Positions 1-8,399 of a stretch of 64,000 bases of DNA are shown here, piece after piece (positions within the stretch are counted from its first letter, which is position 1; every line of letters starts with the position of its first letter). Origin of the DNA: Chitinophagaceae bacterium UBA1931 (lineage in GTDB: Bacteria > Bacteroidota > Bacteroidia > Chitinophagales > Chitinophagaceae). Position numbers and translations under genes: made by a program. The stretch is from contig DDFJ01000001.1 in NCBI GenBank assembly GCA_002337125.1, positions 558,001 through 622,000 of the forward strand. Direction: 5' to 3'. The notes beneath the pieces were generated by a model. The model worked only from the letters and a program-made list of their open reading frames with translations. It was not told the origin of the DNA and made no database searches.

Positions 1-598
1 TACTGAAACCGCTCAGGCTTTGTCCTTCCATTAATTGCCAGTTGGTATCTCCTTCACCATATTCAATCAGAATTCTGGAAGGATGAATACTCGTTTTGGG
101 ATAAAACTCGAATGTAAAATCGGCACTGCTGTTGTTGCTTCTGATTAGTTTAATAAAGCACGGAGCGATGGTTGAAGTGGTTTTGCTGCTGCACAACGGG
201 CCTGCCAGTTTCTGACCGCAACGTGTATAAACACAAACATCATAGGTGGTGCCGGGAAGCAGGTTAATCAAATCAACATTTGCATACTCATTATCAGCAG
301 TTAGCTGCAGATCGTATCTTTTTGTTGCTGTATCAATACCTTTTCCCATCAGGGAATTATCTCCCAATGTAAATACCGGCTTGTAATAAATAACAAATGA
401 ATTTTCGTATTCCTTTTTGTTTTTATCATGCCAAAACTCTTTTGGCCGGAGAGGTCGTTTAAAACCAACAGTAAGTGTTGTTGAACTGGCCAGATCAACT
501 CCCATTGAAATCACCGGTCCTCCGCATTTTTCAGCATTCTGACAAAATAGAATAACCGGGAATAATAAGGTGATAACAAAAGGTAAAAGCTTTTTCAT
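1..598 (-). CDS. Secreted protein with fibronectin-III-like repeats, C-terminus cut off by the window
   Basis: An open frame reads leftward from an ATG at 598-596 and leaves the window without a stop, giving 199 codons. The N-terminus is a signal peptide (Met-Lys-Lys, hydrophobic run, then Phe-Cys-Gln), so the product is exported or a lipoprotein. After it come two beta-rich segments. The first ends in a typical FN3 pattern (LLPGTTYDVCVYTRCG, about residues 113-128) followed by a Ser/Thr linker, and a second sandwich starts near residue 145. FN3-like modules of this kind are common in Bacteroidota adhesins and T9SS cargo, but any C-terminal sorting domain would lie outside the window. The function is unknown. 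The gene is divergent from the threonine operon. Confidence 0.75.
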   Translation of the reverse strand, partial: MKKLLPFVITLLFPVILFCQNAEKCGGPVISMGVDLASSTTLTVGFKRPLRPKEFWHDKNKKEYENSFVIYYKPVFTLGDNSLMGKGIDTATKRYDLQLTADNEYANVDLINLLPGTTYDVCVYTRCGQKLAGPLCSSKTTSTIAPCFIKLIRSNNSSADFTFEFYPKTSIHPSRILIEYGEGDTNWQLMEGQSLSGFS

Positions 599-847
599 GA
601 ATTAAATGTATGTTCAGCCAATACAATACAGAATGATTTTAATCAGTGTGGCATGCTTATATTGTCAGGTTGTAATATCAATTGAGTAATAAAAAACATT
701 CATATTCTTCATCCATAAAATCAACCCAAATCCCGGTTCAGACAATAGCTGCCATGAAAGCGGAACGATGAACCGAGCGTGGCAACAGGTGATGCCATGA
801 AACACTGCAGCCGGTACCACAAAAAAATATTTCTCCCCGGCTAACGC

Positions 848-877
848 TTGTTCTATGGGCATTGCTGATTATCTTCA
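848..877 (+). promoter_or_regulatory. Possible thr operon promoter (weak match)
   Basis: TTG at 848-850 lies 19 bases before TATCTTCA at 870-877, a partial match to the Bacteroidota pattern TTG-N19-21-TAnnTTTG. Transcription would begin close to the leader ATG at 885, giving an almost leaderless mRNA. The last bases of the -7 box deviate, so this is only a candidate. Confidence 0.25.
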
Positions 878-884
878 CAGCCTC

Positions 885-962
885 ATGACACAGGTTGTAC
901 CTACATATTACTCTTTAAGTGTGCTCTCCGGCACAACAACTACAACCACAACAATCCGCTAA
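885..962 (+). CDS. thrL: Threonine-operon leader peptide (ThrL-type, 25 aa)
   Basis: ATG at 885 opens a 25-codon frame ending in TAA at 960-962. Threonine occurs at residues 2 and 7 and then in seven consecutive codons, 17-23 (ACA ACA ACT ACA ACC ACA ACA, 933-953), followed by Ile-Arg-stop. Nine Thr in 25 codons directly ahead of a fused aspartokinase/homoserine dehydrogenase is the signature of a ribosome-mediated attenuator, as in the classical enterobacterial thr leader, which also mixes Thr and Ile codons. The stop codon lies inside a perfect 10-bp palindrome (951-971). A small inverted repeat, tgtgc/gcaca, sits just before the Thr run. No ribosome-binding site is obvious, which is normal in this phylum. 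The Thr run and its position are seen directly; the regulatory role is inferred from the known mechanism. Confidence 0.8.
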   Translation: MTQVVPTYYSLSVLSGTTTTTTTIR

Positions 963-971
963 GCGGATTGT
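951..971 (+). promoter_or_regulatory. Perfect 10-bp palindrome at the thr leader stop codon
   Basis: ACAATCCGCT, one A, then AGCGGATTGT form a perfect inverted repeat. In RNA this would be a stem of about 8 pairs with loop CTAAG. Its left arm contains the last Thr, Ile and Arg codons of the leader, so a ribosome stalled on the Thr run would cover it. No clean U-tract follows (next bases ATATACTCATATT), so it is not a textbook intrinsic terminator. It could be an attenuator stem, a pause hairpin, or a repressor operator. Confidence 0.6.
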
Positions 972-1051
972 ATATACTCATATTACCCCCTGGGCAACAC
1001 GCTGCAAAACAAAAGGTTCTCTTTATTTACTAAACGTTTATCTTACTTTAT

Positions 1052-3493
1052 ATGCTGGTTTTAAAATTTGGTGGCACTTCAATGGGAAGTGCAGATGCAA
1101 TGAAACAGGTTGTTGAGATTGTAAAAAACAAACTGAACAACGGGGAAGCAGTTCTTGTGGTGAGTGCAATGAGCGGCACTACCGATCTGTTGCTGAACTG
1201 TGGTACTAAGGCTTCGGCAACGGACGAAACGTACAAAGATGTGCTGAAGGAAATTGAAACCCGTCACCTGCAAACGGTAAAGCAGCTGATACCTGTACAA
1301 AACCAGAGCAGTGTGCTGAGCATGGTTAAAAAATACTGCAACGAAATTGAAGACATCTGCAATGGTATTTTTTTACTGGGCGAATCATCGCTGCGTACAA
1401 AAGATAAACTGGTGAGTTATGGTGAGTTGTTATCATCCACCATTATTAATGCCGCCTTTAGTTCAAACGGAACAGCTTCTGTTTGGAAAGATGCAAGGGA
1501 ACTGATACGTACCAACTCTAATTACAGCAATGCAGCTGTTGATTTTGCAGTAACCAATGAACTGGTGAATGCATTTATAAAAAACAAAGCAGAAAAATTA
1601 GTGGTTGTTCCGGGTTTTATTGCCAGCGATGCAGCCGGCGTTACCACAACACTTGGCCGTGGAGGATCGGACTACACTGCTGCGATTATTGCAGCAGCTG
1701 TTGATGCATCTTCGCTTGAAATTTGGACTGATGTAAGTGGTATGATGACGGCTGATCCACGCTGGGTGGCCAATGCCAAAATCATTCCTTCCATTTCGTA
1801 CCAGGAAGCCATGGAGCTTTCGCACTTTGGTGCCAAAGTAATTTACCCGCCAACCATACAGCCGGTGTTAAATAAAAACATCCCGGTGTGGATCAAGAAT
1901 ACATTTGCGCCAAACGATCATGGAACGGTGATTGAACATAAGCCCGCTCCTGAAAACATTATTACCGGTATTTCAAGCATCAACTCACTGGCTTTGTTAA
2001 GCCTGGAGGGTAGTGGTATGATTGGTATTCCGGGTTTCAGCAGCAGGTTGTTTGCTGCGCTGGCCAATGCACAGATCAATGTCATCCTCATTACACAAGG
2101 TTCGTCTGAACATTCTATTTGTGTGGGTGTGGATGTGGCGAATGCTGCAAGGGCAAAAGAAGTGGTGGATAAAGCATTTGATTATGAAATTGTAACTGAT
2201 AAAGTAAACCCGCTGCAGATTGAAAAAGATTTGTCGATTGTGGCGCTGGTGGGCGACCAGATGCGTCACCACACCGGCATCAGCGGACGGATGTTCTCGG
2301 CACTTGGCCGCAATGGTGTAAACATACGTGCTATTGCACAGGGATCAACCGAACGGAACATTTCTGCCGTGGTTGCTACTGCCGATGTGCGCAAAGCAGT
2401 AAACGTATTGCACGAAGAATTTTTTGAAACAACCCGCAAGCAGGTGAACCTGTATATTGTTGGTACCGGTAATGTGGGCAAGCGTTTGCTGGATCAGTTA
2501 AAGAAGCAGCAATCGTTTCTTGAGCAGCACCTGCGCCTGCAGGTAAATATTGCCGGCTTAAGCAACAGCCGCAAAATGATTATTGATGAAAGCGGTGTTG
2601 ATTTAAGCAAATGGGAAGAACTATTGCAGAATGGTGCTGAAGCTAACCTGCAGCGTTTTGTACAATCGGCCATTGATAAAAATTTACGGAACTCTGTTTT
2701 TGTAGATGTTACTGCCAATGCTGCCATTGCTGATGTATATGCATTGCTGCTTGAAAAAAGTATTGCTGTTGTTGCATGTAATAAAGTGGCAGCATCATCC
2801 AAATTCAGCAACTATAAAAAACTGAAACATCTTTCAACTGAATTTAATGCGCCGTTTTTGTTTGAAACCAATGTTGGTGCAGGCTTGCCCATTATTGGTA
2901 CGCTCAACGATTTAATGCGCAGCGGCGACAGCGTTCACCGTATGGAAGCAGTGCTTAGCGGTACATTGAATTTTGTGTTTAACAACTACGATGGCAGCAA
3001 ACCATTTGCTGAAGTGGTGAAACAGGCGCAGGATGAAGGTTATACTGAACCTGATCCTCGTCTTGATTTAAGCGGTACTGATGTAATGCGCAAGATTCTG
3101 ATTCTTGCACGTGAAGCTGGTGTGCAGATGGAAATGGATGATATTGCCTGCAACGGCTTTTTACCTGAAAGCTGTATGAAAGGAAGTGTGGCTGATTTTT
3201 ATGAAGCCATGAAAAAAGAAGAACCGCATTTCAAAGCCATTTTTGATAAAGCAAATGCTGAAAACTGCAAGCTGAAGTTTGTTGCAAGTTTTAATGACGG
3301 AAAGGCCAGTGTGGGATTACAGCATATTCCACCGCAGCACGATCTGTATCATTTGTATGGTAAAGACAACGTGGTGTTATTCTATACCGATCGTTATAAA
3401 GAACAGCCAATGGTGGTGAAAGGTGCCGGCGCAGGTGCTGAAGTAACAGCCAGTGGTGTATTTGCAGATATTTTAAGAGCAGCACAAAAATAA
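1052..3493 (+). CDS. thrA: Bifunctional aspartokinase / homoserine dehydrogenase
   Basis: This 813-aa cytoplasmic fusion catalyses the first and third steps from aspartate to homoserine: ATP-dependent phosphorylation of aspartate and NAD(P)H reduction of aspartate semialdehyde. The N-terminal kinase begins KFGGTSMGS and carries LGRGGSDYTAA near residue 203. Two ACT domains follow (about 313-375 and 393-450), the expected site of threonine feedback control. The dehydrogenase begins near residue 465 with the nucleotide-binding GTGNVGKR, and has the substrate-site segment LSGTLNFVFN and DEGYTEPDPRLDLSG further on. Length and domain order match ThrA/MetL enzymes of about 810-820 aa. It is first in a thrABC operon with thrB four bases downstream, and sits about 90 bp after the Thr-rich leader, which supports assignment to the threonine branch. 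Confidence 0.97.
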   Translation: MLVLKFGGTSMGSADAMKQVVEIVKNKLNNGEAVLVVSAMSGTTDLLLNCGTKASATDETYKDVLKEIETRHLQTVKQLIPVQNQSSVLSMVKKYCNEIEDICNGIFLLGESSLRTKDKLVSYGELLSSTIINAAFSSNGTASVWKDARELIRTNSNYSNAAVDFAVTNELVNAFIKNKAEKLVVVPGFIASDAAGVTTTLGRGGSDYTAAIIAAAVDASSLEIWTDVSGMMTADPRWVANAKIIPSISYQEAMELSHFGAKVIYPPTIQPVLNKNIPVWIKNTFAPNDHGTVIEHKPAPENIITGISSINSLALLSLEGSGMIGIPGFSSRLFAALANAQINVILITQGSSEHSICVGVDVANAARAKEVVDKAFDYEIVTDKVNPLQIEKDLSIVALVGDQMRHHTGISGRMFSALGRNGVNIRAIAQGSTERNISAVVATADVRKAVNVLHEEFFETTRKQVNLYIVGTGNVGKRLLDQLKKQQSFLEQHLRLQVNIAGLSNSRKMIIDESGVDLSKWEELLQNGAEANLQRFVQSAIDKNLRNSVFVDVTANAAIADVYALLLEKSIAVVACNKVAASSKFSNYKKLKHLSTEFNAPFLFETNVGAGLPIIGTLNDLMRSGDSVHRMEAVLSGTLNFVFNNYDGSKPFAEVVKQAQDEGYTEPDPRLDLSGTDVMRKILILAREAGVQMEMDDIACNGFLPESCMKGSVADFYEAMKKEEPHFKAIFDKANAENCKLKFVASFNDGKASVGLQHIPPQHDLYHLYGKDNVVLFYTDRYKEQPMVVKGAGAGAEVTASGVFADILRAAQK

Positions 3494-3497
3494 ACAC

Positions 3498-4418
3498 ATG
3501 AAAGAAGTAGTCGTTAAATGTCCGGCAACAGTTGCCAACCTTGTTTGTGGTTTTGATATTCTTGGAATGGCATTAGATGAACCATACGATATCATGAAGC
3601 TGAAGCTGATTGATGAACCGAAGGTGATTATTATCAATAAAGATGCTTATAATCTTCCAACAGAACCTGAACGGAATGTAGCAGGAGTTGTGCTGTTAGC
3701 CATCATGGAAAAAATGGAACAGAAGTTTGGTTTTGAAGTGGAGATTGAAAAACATATTAAGCCGGGAAGTGGTTTGGGCTCAAGTGCTGCCAGTGCTGCA
3801 GGTGCTGCTGTTGCTGCCAATCATTTGCTGGGAAATATTTTTTCAACCGATGATCTTGTGCAGTTTGCCATGAATGGCGAAAAGCTTGCCAGTGGTGTAA
3901 AGCATGCAGATAATATTACACCATGTATTACAGGTGGTGTTACGCTGATCCGTTCCATTCACCCGCTGGATATTGTGCAGCTCAATTCACCTTCTTTGTT
4001 TGTAACAGTGGTGCATCCTCAGATTGAAGTAAAGACCAGCGATGCACGACAGATTCTGCGCAAAGAAGTATTGCTGAAAAATGCCATCAAACAATGGGGA
4101 AATATTGCAGGACTTGTTGCAGGTTTTGAAAAAGGCGATACCGATTTAATTGGAAGAAGCCTGGAAGATGTGATCATTGAGCCTGTACGCAGTATTTTAA
4201 TTCCGGGTTTTGATGAAATAAAACAGAAGAGCAAAGAAGCTGGTGCATTGGGTGGTGGAATTTCAGGAAGCGGTCCTTCTATTTTCATGCTGAGCACAGA
4301 TGAAACCATTGCCAAAAATGTAGAGCAGATTATGCAGGGTGTGTTTACAAAACTTGGAATTGATTATCGTACGTATGTAACCTCGATTAATAAGAAAGGG
4401 GTGGAAGTGGTGAAATGA
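3498..4418 (+). CDS. thrB: Homoserine kinase
   Basis: ThrB phosphorylates homoserine to O-phosphohomoserine with ATP in the cytoplasm. The 306-aa protein has the GHMP-kinase phosphate loop KPGSGLGSSAASAAG (about residues 88-102) and the C-terminal glycine-rich GALGGGISGSGPS motif near residue 250. The N-terminal stretch CPATVANLVCGFDILGMAL fits homoserine kinases, where PATxANxGxGFD is usual. Length is normal. The start lies four bases after the thrA stop, consistent with translational coupling. The encoded end is followed by a low-complexity repeat region that separates it from thrC. Confidence 0.96.
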   Translation: MKEVVVKCPATVANLVCGFDILGMALDEPYDIMKLKLIDEPKVIIINKDAYNLPTEPERNVAGVVLLAIMEKMEQKFGFEVEIEKHIKPGSGLGSSAASAAGAAVAANHLLGNIFSTDDLVQFAMNGEKLASGVKHADNITPCITGGVTLIRSIHPLDIVQLNSPSLFVTVVHPQIEVKTSDARQILRKEVLLKNAIKQWGNIAGLVAGFEKGDTDLIGRSLEDVIIEPVRSILIPGFDEIKQKSKEAGALGGGISGSGPSIFMLSTDETIAKNVEQIMQGVFTKLGIDYRTYVTSINKKGVEVVK

Positions 4419-4430
4419 TGTACAATGTAC

Positions 4431-4491
4431 GATATAAGAAGTACGATGTTTTCCCATTTTCAAATTTTCAAATCATCAAATTTTCAAATTG
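4431..4491 (+). repeat. Short direct repeats between thrB and thrC that also supply the thrC start codon
   Basis: The 70-bp thrB-thrC gap contains GTACGAT twice and then a run with TTTTCAAA repeated three times. The last repeat unit reads CAAATTGAAA, and its TTG is the start codon of thrC. Such AT-rich direct repeats are frequent intergenic elements in this phylum. Confidence 0.55.
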
Positions 4492-5790
4492 AAATACTAC
4501 AGTCTAAATAAGCAATCGCCCATTACTTCATTTAAAGAAGCAACGATATTGGGGCAGGCTCCTGATAAAGGATTGTATTTTCCTGAAACAATTCCGCAGG
4601 TTGATCAAGATCTTATTGCCAATATTGAATCAATCAGCAACGAAGAAATTGCATTTCGTGTGATTAAGCCATACATCGGAAATGAAATGACCGATGAAGA
4701 ACTGTTCCGCATTGTTTCAGAAACAGTGAACTTTCCTATACCGCTGGAAAAAGTAACTGATTCAATTTATTCGCTGGAATTATTTCATGGCCCCACACTT
4801 GCGTTTAAAGATGTAGGCGCAAGATTTATGAGCCGTTGCCTCGGACAGTTTGTAAAAGGTGCGGATAAAAAAGTAACGGTGCTTGTTGCAACAAGTGGTG
4901 ATACAGGTGGTGCTGTTGCCAATGGTTTTTATGATGTGGAAGGAGTGGAAGTGGTGATTCTTTATCCCAGCGGTAAAGTAAGCAGCGTGCAGGAAAAACA
5001 ATTAACAACTCTTGGAAAAAATATTCATGCGTTAGAAGTTAAAGGAACATTTGATGATTGCCAGCAAATGGTGAAACAGGCTTTTGCTGATGAAGAACTC
5101 AACAAGCAGTTATTTCTTACTTCAGCCAATTCAATTAACGTGGCAAGATGGCTGCCGCAGCAGTTCTATTATTTCTTTGCTTACAAGCAGTGGAAACAAA
5201 AAGAACAGCCGCCAGTTGTTTGTGTGCCCAGCGGCAACTTTGGAAATATCTGCGCAGGTGTGCTGGCACATACCAGCGGCTTACCTGTTGAACATTTTAT
5301 TGCCGCCTGCAATGCTAATGATGTGGTGCCGCAGTTTATGCAATCGCAGAACTATGCACCCAAAAAAGCAGTCGCAACAATATCCAACGCAATGGATGTG
5401 GGTAATCCCAGCAATTTCGTCCGTATACTGGAACTGTTTCACAACCAGTTTCCGCAGCTGAAAGAAAAATTCAGCAGCGTAAGTATTACAGATGAAGAAA
5501 CAAAAGCAACCATGAAGCGTGTATTTGATGAATATGGTTACACACTTGATCCGCATGGTGCAGTGGGCTTTCTTGCATTGGAAAACTATTTGCAGAAACA
5601 CTCCGGGTTAAAAGGAATCTTTCTTGAAACTGCACACCCGGTTAAGTTTTACGATGTGGTTGAACCTGTAATACATCAAACAGTACCGTTACCTGAAGCC
5701 GTGAAGGATATTATTGATCTGCCAAAGAAATCATCTCTTATTGATGCATCTTACCAGCAGTTAAAAGATTTTTTGAAAATCAACAGCTGA
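4489..5790 (+). CDS. thrC: Threonine synthase
   Basis: ThrC is a PLP enzyme that converts O-phosphohomoserine to threonine, the last step of the pathway. The 433-aa protein begins MKYYSLNKQSP, the usual start of Bacteroidota threonine synthases, which requires a TTG start at 4489; no ATG is available at an equivalent place. The PLP lysine is K107 in GPTLAFKDVGARF. ATSGDTGGAVA, the phosphate-binding loop of fold-type II enzymes, follows at about residue 134. The C-terminal FLETAHPVKF motif is also typical. It is the last gene of the thr operon and is followed by a strong terminator. Confidence 0.96.
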   Translation: MKYYSLNKQSPITSFKEATILGQAPDKGLYFPETIPQVDQDLIANIESISNEEIAFRVIKPYIGNEMTDEELFRIVSETVNFPIPLEKVTDSIYSLELFHGPTLAFKDVGARFMSRCLGQFVKGADKKVTVLVATSGDTGGAVANGFYDVEGVEVVILYPSGKVSSVQEKQLTTLGKNIHALEVKGTFDDCQQMVKQAFADEELNKQLFLTSANSINVARWLPQQFYYFFAYKQWKQKEQPPVVCVPSGNFGNICAGVLAHTSGLPVEHFIAACNANDVVPQFMQSQNYAPKKAVATISNAMDVGNPSNFVRILELFHNQFPQLKEKFSSVSITDEETKATMKRVFDEYGYTLDPHGAVGFLALENYLQKHSGLKGIFLETAHPVKFYDVVEPVIHQTVPLPEAVKDIIDLPKKSSLIDASYQQLKDFLKINS

Positions 5791-5830
5791 TTTTTTCATC
5801 AGCATGTTCTTTTTCGCTAAATTGAGCGGA

Positions 5831-5873
5831 GAGTTGTTTGCCGTACAAAAAGTACGCCATCAACTCTTTTTTT
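5831..5873 (+). terminator. Rho-independent terminator of the thr operon
   Basis: GAGTTG (5831-5836) pairs with CAACTC (5861-5866), and an inner GTAC (5843-5846) pairs with GTAC (5852-5855), giving a two-part stem. A run of eight T follows at 5866-5873. Confidence 0.8.
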
Positions 5874-5892
5874 ATAACACTTAAAATCAACT

Positions 5893-7338
5893 ATGGACAG
5901 CGAATTTCTGATACAAAACTATCAGACCGGCACTGCATTATTTGACGAAATGCAGTTCGACAGGCAGATCAGGCTGCCCTATCAAAAGCTGGTTGAAACA
6001 ATCCGTAATCACAGTATTGATGATCTTCAGCTCAAACACAAGCTTGCTGGTGAATTATTCATGAACCAGGGCATCACTTTTACTGTGTACAGCGATGATG
6101 CGGGTATTGAACGCATTTTTCCATTCGACATTTTGCCAAGAATTATTACAGCAGCAGAATGGGCTCACATTGAAAAAGGAATTCAGCAAAGGTTAAAGGC
6201 GTTGAATTTATTTCTCAAAGACATTTATCATGAACAGCAGATTCTGAAAGACAAAATCATTCCTGCTGAACTGATTGCATCCTGCCCGCATTACCTCCGT
6301 GAAATTGCAGGCATTAATGTACCGCATGATATTTATGTACACATTTCAGGGATTGATTTAATCAGGGGAGAAGATGGAACGTTTTATATTCTTGAAGATA
6401 ACCTGCGTACACCATCCGGTGTTTCGTACATGCTGGAGAACAGGGAAGTAACCAAGCGCTTGTTTCCTGATCTGTTATCGCAAGCCAATGTGCGTATGGT
6501 GCACAACTATCCTTTATTGCTGCATAATAATTTGAGAGCATTGTCACCAAGGCCCGTTTCTAATCCAACCGTTGTATTACTTACACCGGGTGTTTACAAC
6601 TCGGCGTATTACGAACATACATTCCTTGCACGGCAAATGGGTATTGAACTGGTTGAAGGAAGAGATTTGCTGATCGATAATCACAAAGTATATATGAAAA
6701 CCACTGCAGGTTTGCAGCAGGTTGATGTGATTTACCGGAGGATTGATGATGAGTTTATGGATCCTTTATTATTCAGGCCGGATAGTATTCTTGGAATACC
6801 GGGTATTATTGGTGCATACAGGAAAGGAACTGTTGCGTTGGCAAATGCAGTTGGTAATGGTGTTGCAGATGATAAAGCTGTGTATGCTTATGTGCCTGCA
6901 ATGATTAAATACTATTTGAATGAAGAACCCATCTTACCCAATGTTCCTACTTACCAGATGAGTAATGAAGATGAACGTAAATATGTATTTGAGAATATGC
7001 ATAAAATGGTGGTGAAACGTACAAACCAGAGTGGTGGTTACGGTATGCTGATGGGAAATACAGCAAGCGATGAGGAGATCAGTAAGTTTAAACATGCAAT
7101 CGAAAAAACACCACGTGAATTTATTGCACAGCCAATCATCAAATTATCAACAGTTCCCTGTTTTATTGATGATCAGTTAAAGCCAAGACATGTTGATCTT
7201 CGTCCGTATGCATTGTGCGGCCCTGATGGTGTGCAGATTGTTCCCGGTGGATTAACACGGGTTGCACTGAAGGAGGGATCACTTGTTGTTAACTCATCGC
7301 AAGGTGGAGGAAGTAAAGACACATGGGTGATCGATTAA
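5893..7338 (+). CDS. Circularly permuted ATP-grasp protein (DUF404/DUF407 type)
   Basis: This 481-aa protein belongs to the circularly permuted ATP-grasp family, predicted to ligate a carboxylate to an amine through an acyl-phosphate; no substrate is firmly known. Recognisable blocks are the N-terminal FDEMQF segment, GITFTVYSDDAGIERIFPFD near residue 58, EDNLRTPSGVSYMLENRE near 167, YRRIDDEFMDPLLF near 281, the Lys-containing VVKRTNQSGGYGM near 372, and the C-terminal HVDLRPYALCG. The length is normal for the family. It is first in a three-gene set with an alpha-E protein and a transglutaminase-like protein, a conserved bacterial association proposed to make or modify a peptide. The thr terminator lies 20 bp upstream, so it has its own promoter or reads through. 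Confidence 0.92.
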   Translation: MDSEFLIQNYQTGTALFDEMQFDRQIRLPYQKLVETIRNHSIDDLQLKHKLAGELFMNQGITFTVYSDDAGIERIFPFDILPRIITAAEWAHIEKGIQQRLKALNLFLKDIYHEQQILKDKIIPAELIASCPHYLREIAGINVPHDIYVHISGIDLIRGEDGTFYILEDNLRTPSGVSYMLENREVTKRLFPDLLSQANVRMVHNYPLLLHNNLRALSPRPVSNPTVVLLTPGVYNSAYYEHTFLARQMGIELVEGRDLLIDNHKVYMKTTAGLQQVDVIYRRIDDEFMDPLLFRPDSILGIPGIIGAYRKGTVALANAVGNGVADDKAVYAYVPAMIKYYLNEEPILPNVPTYQMSNEDERKYVFENMHKMVVKRTNQSGGYGMLMGNTASDEEISKFKHAIEKTPREFIAQPIIKLSTVPCFIDDQLKPRHVDLRPYALCGPDGVQIVPGGLTRVALKEGSLVVNSSQGGGSKDTWVID

Positions 7339-7351
7339 TGTTTGTTCGATG

Positions 7352-7385
7352 TAAGATGTAGCCGTCGGAAGACCTCGTCGGGCGG
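7352..7385. repeat. GTCTTCCGAC-type short repeat between the first two genes of the ATP-grasp set
   Basis: The 107-bp gap contains CCGTCGGAAGACCTCG, whose complement shares GGTCTTCCGAC with the hairpin at 46918-46946 (GGTCTCCCGAC). This suggests a small dispersed intergenic repeat family. No promoter motif was recognised in the gap. Confidence 0.35.
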
Positions 7386-7445
7386 AGTACAGAAAGATGA
7401 TAAGGAGGTAAATCAAATTCAATCATTCAAAAAATAGTATAACAA

Positions 7446-8387
7446 ATGCTGAGCAGAGTAGCTGATTCAATGTTTTGGATGAACCGTTATATAGAGCGGG
7501 CCGAAGGACTGTTAAGGGTATTGCTTACCAATTATGTTCTTTCACTTGATAAAGGACCATACGGAGTACATTCATGGAAACCGGTATTGGAATTATTCGG
7601 AAACTTAAGTGCAGAAGAAATAAACCAGATAGAGTATTCCAGCACTGATACACTGAAATATCTTGTTATAAACCGCAATAACCATAATTCACTCCGCAGC
7701 CTTATTAACAAGGCAAGAGAGAATGCAAGAGGAATGCAGGATCATATCACCAAAGAAGTGTGGGAAGAAGTAAACCAGCTTTACCACACAGTGAATCATC
7801 CGGGTCTTGAAAAAAAACTTTCTGGTGCTGATGCATTGCCAACAATTGGCAATTTGCTGAAGCAATGTTTAACTTATGTAGGTGTAACTGATACAACTAT
7901 GCCAAGAGGTATGGGATGGGATTTTATGAACATCGGCCGTTATATTGAAAGAGGAGTTTTAACATCTGATATTACATTTAAACAATTTCAACAGATAAAC
8001 TTCGACCTTGATGATGAAAAAGATATTTTATTCTGGCGTAATCTTTTATTGTCGTTATCGGGGTATGAACTGCACATGAAATACTACAGCAGTAATGCTA
8101 CAAACAGTAATGTATTACACCAGGCGGTATTCAATCAATATTTTCCCCGTTCGGTAGTTTATTCACTTGAACGAATGGAAAAATATCTGATGAATGTGCT
8201 TGATGAAAACGATCCGCCTCAGAAACAAATGATGCTGAGAGAATTCGGACGTATTCACAGCCGTGTAAAATATGCAGATGAAACCTCCATTAAACAGGTT
8301 ACCTTGCAATACTTTCTGCAGGAATCAAAGCAGGACATGCTGAAATTTTCGCATGTATTAGGACAACAATTTTTCTCTTACGCATAG
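7446..8387 (+). CDS. Alpha-E domain protein (DUF403)
   Basis: The 313-aa protein starts MLSRVADSMFWMNRYIERAEG, the diagnostic N-terminus of the alpha-E family, and is predicted to be almost all alpha-helical and cytoplasmic. Other typical segments are the RENARGMQDHITKEVWEE block near residue 88 and MNIGRYIERG near 161. The biochemical role is unknown. Genes of this family nearly always sit between a circularly permuted ATP-grasp gene and a transglutaminase-like gene, as here, so it probably acts with them. The next gene starts 12 bp downstream. Confidence 0.92.
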   Translation: MLSRVADSMFWMNRYIERAEGLLRVLLTNYVLSLDKGPYGVHSWKPVLELFGNLSAEEINQIEYSSTDTLKYLVINRNNHNSLRSLINKARENARGMQDHITKEVWEEVNQLYHTVNHPGLEKKLSGADALPTIGNLLKQCLTYVGVTDTTMPRGMGWDFMNIGRYIERGVLTSDITFKQFQQINFDLDDEKDILFWRNLLLSLSGYELHMKYYSSNATNSNVLHQAVFNQYFPRSVVYSLERMEKYLMNVLDENDPPQKQMMLREFGRIHSRVKYADETSIKQVTLQYFLQESKQDMLKFSHVLGQQFFSYA

Positions 8388-8399
8388 CAGATACCAACC

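Noticed and set aside
7402..7408. AAGGAGG as a Shine-Dalgarno site for the alpha-E gene
   Set aside because: It lies 37 bp before the ATG at 7446, too far to act as a ribosome-binding site; SD sites are generally weak or absent in this phylum.
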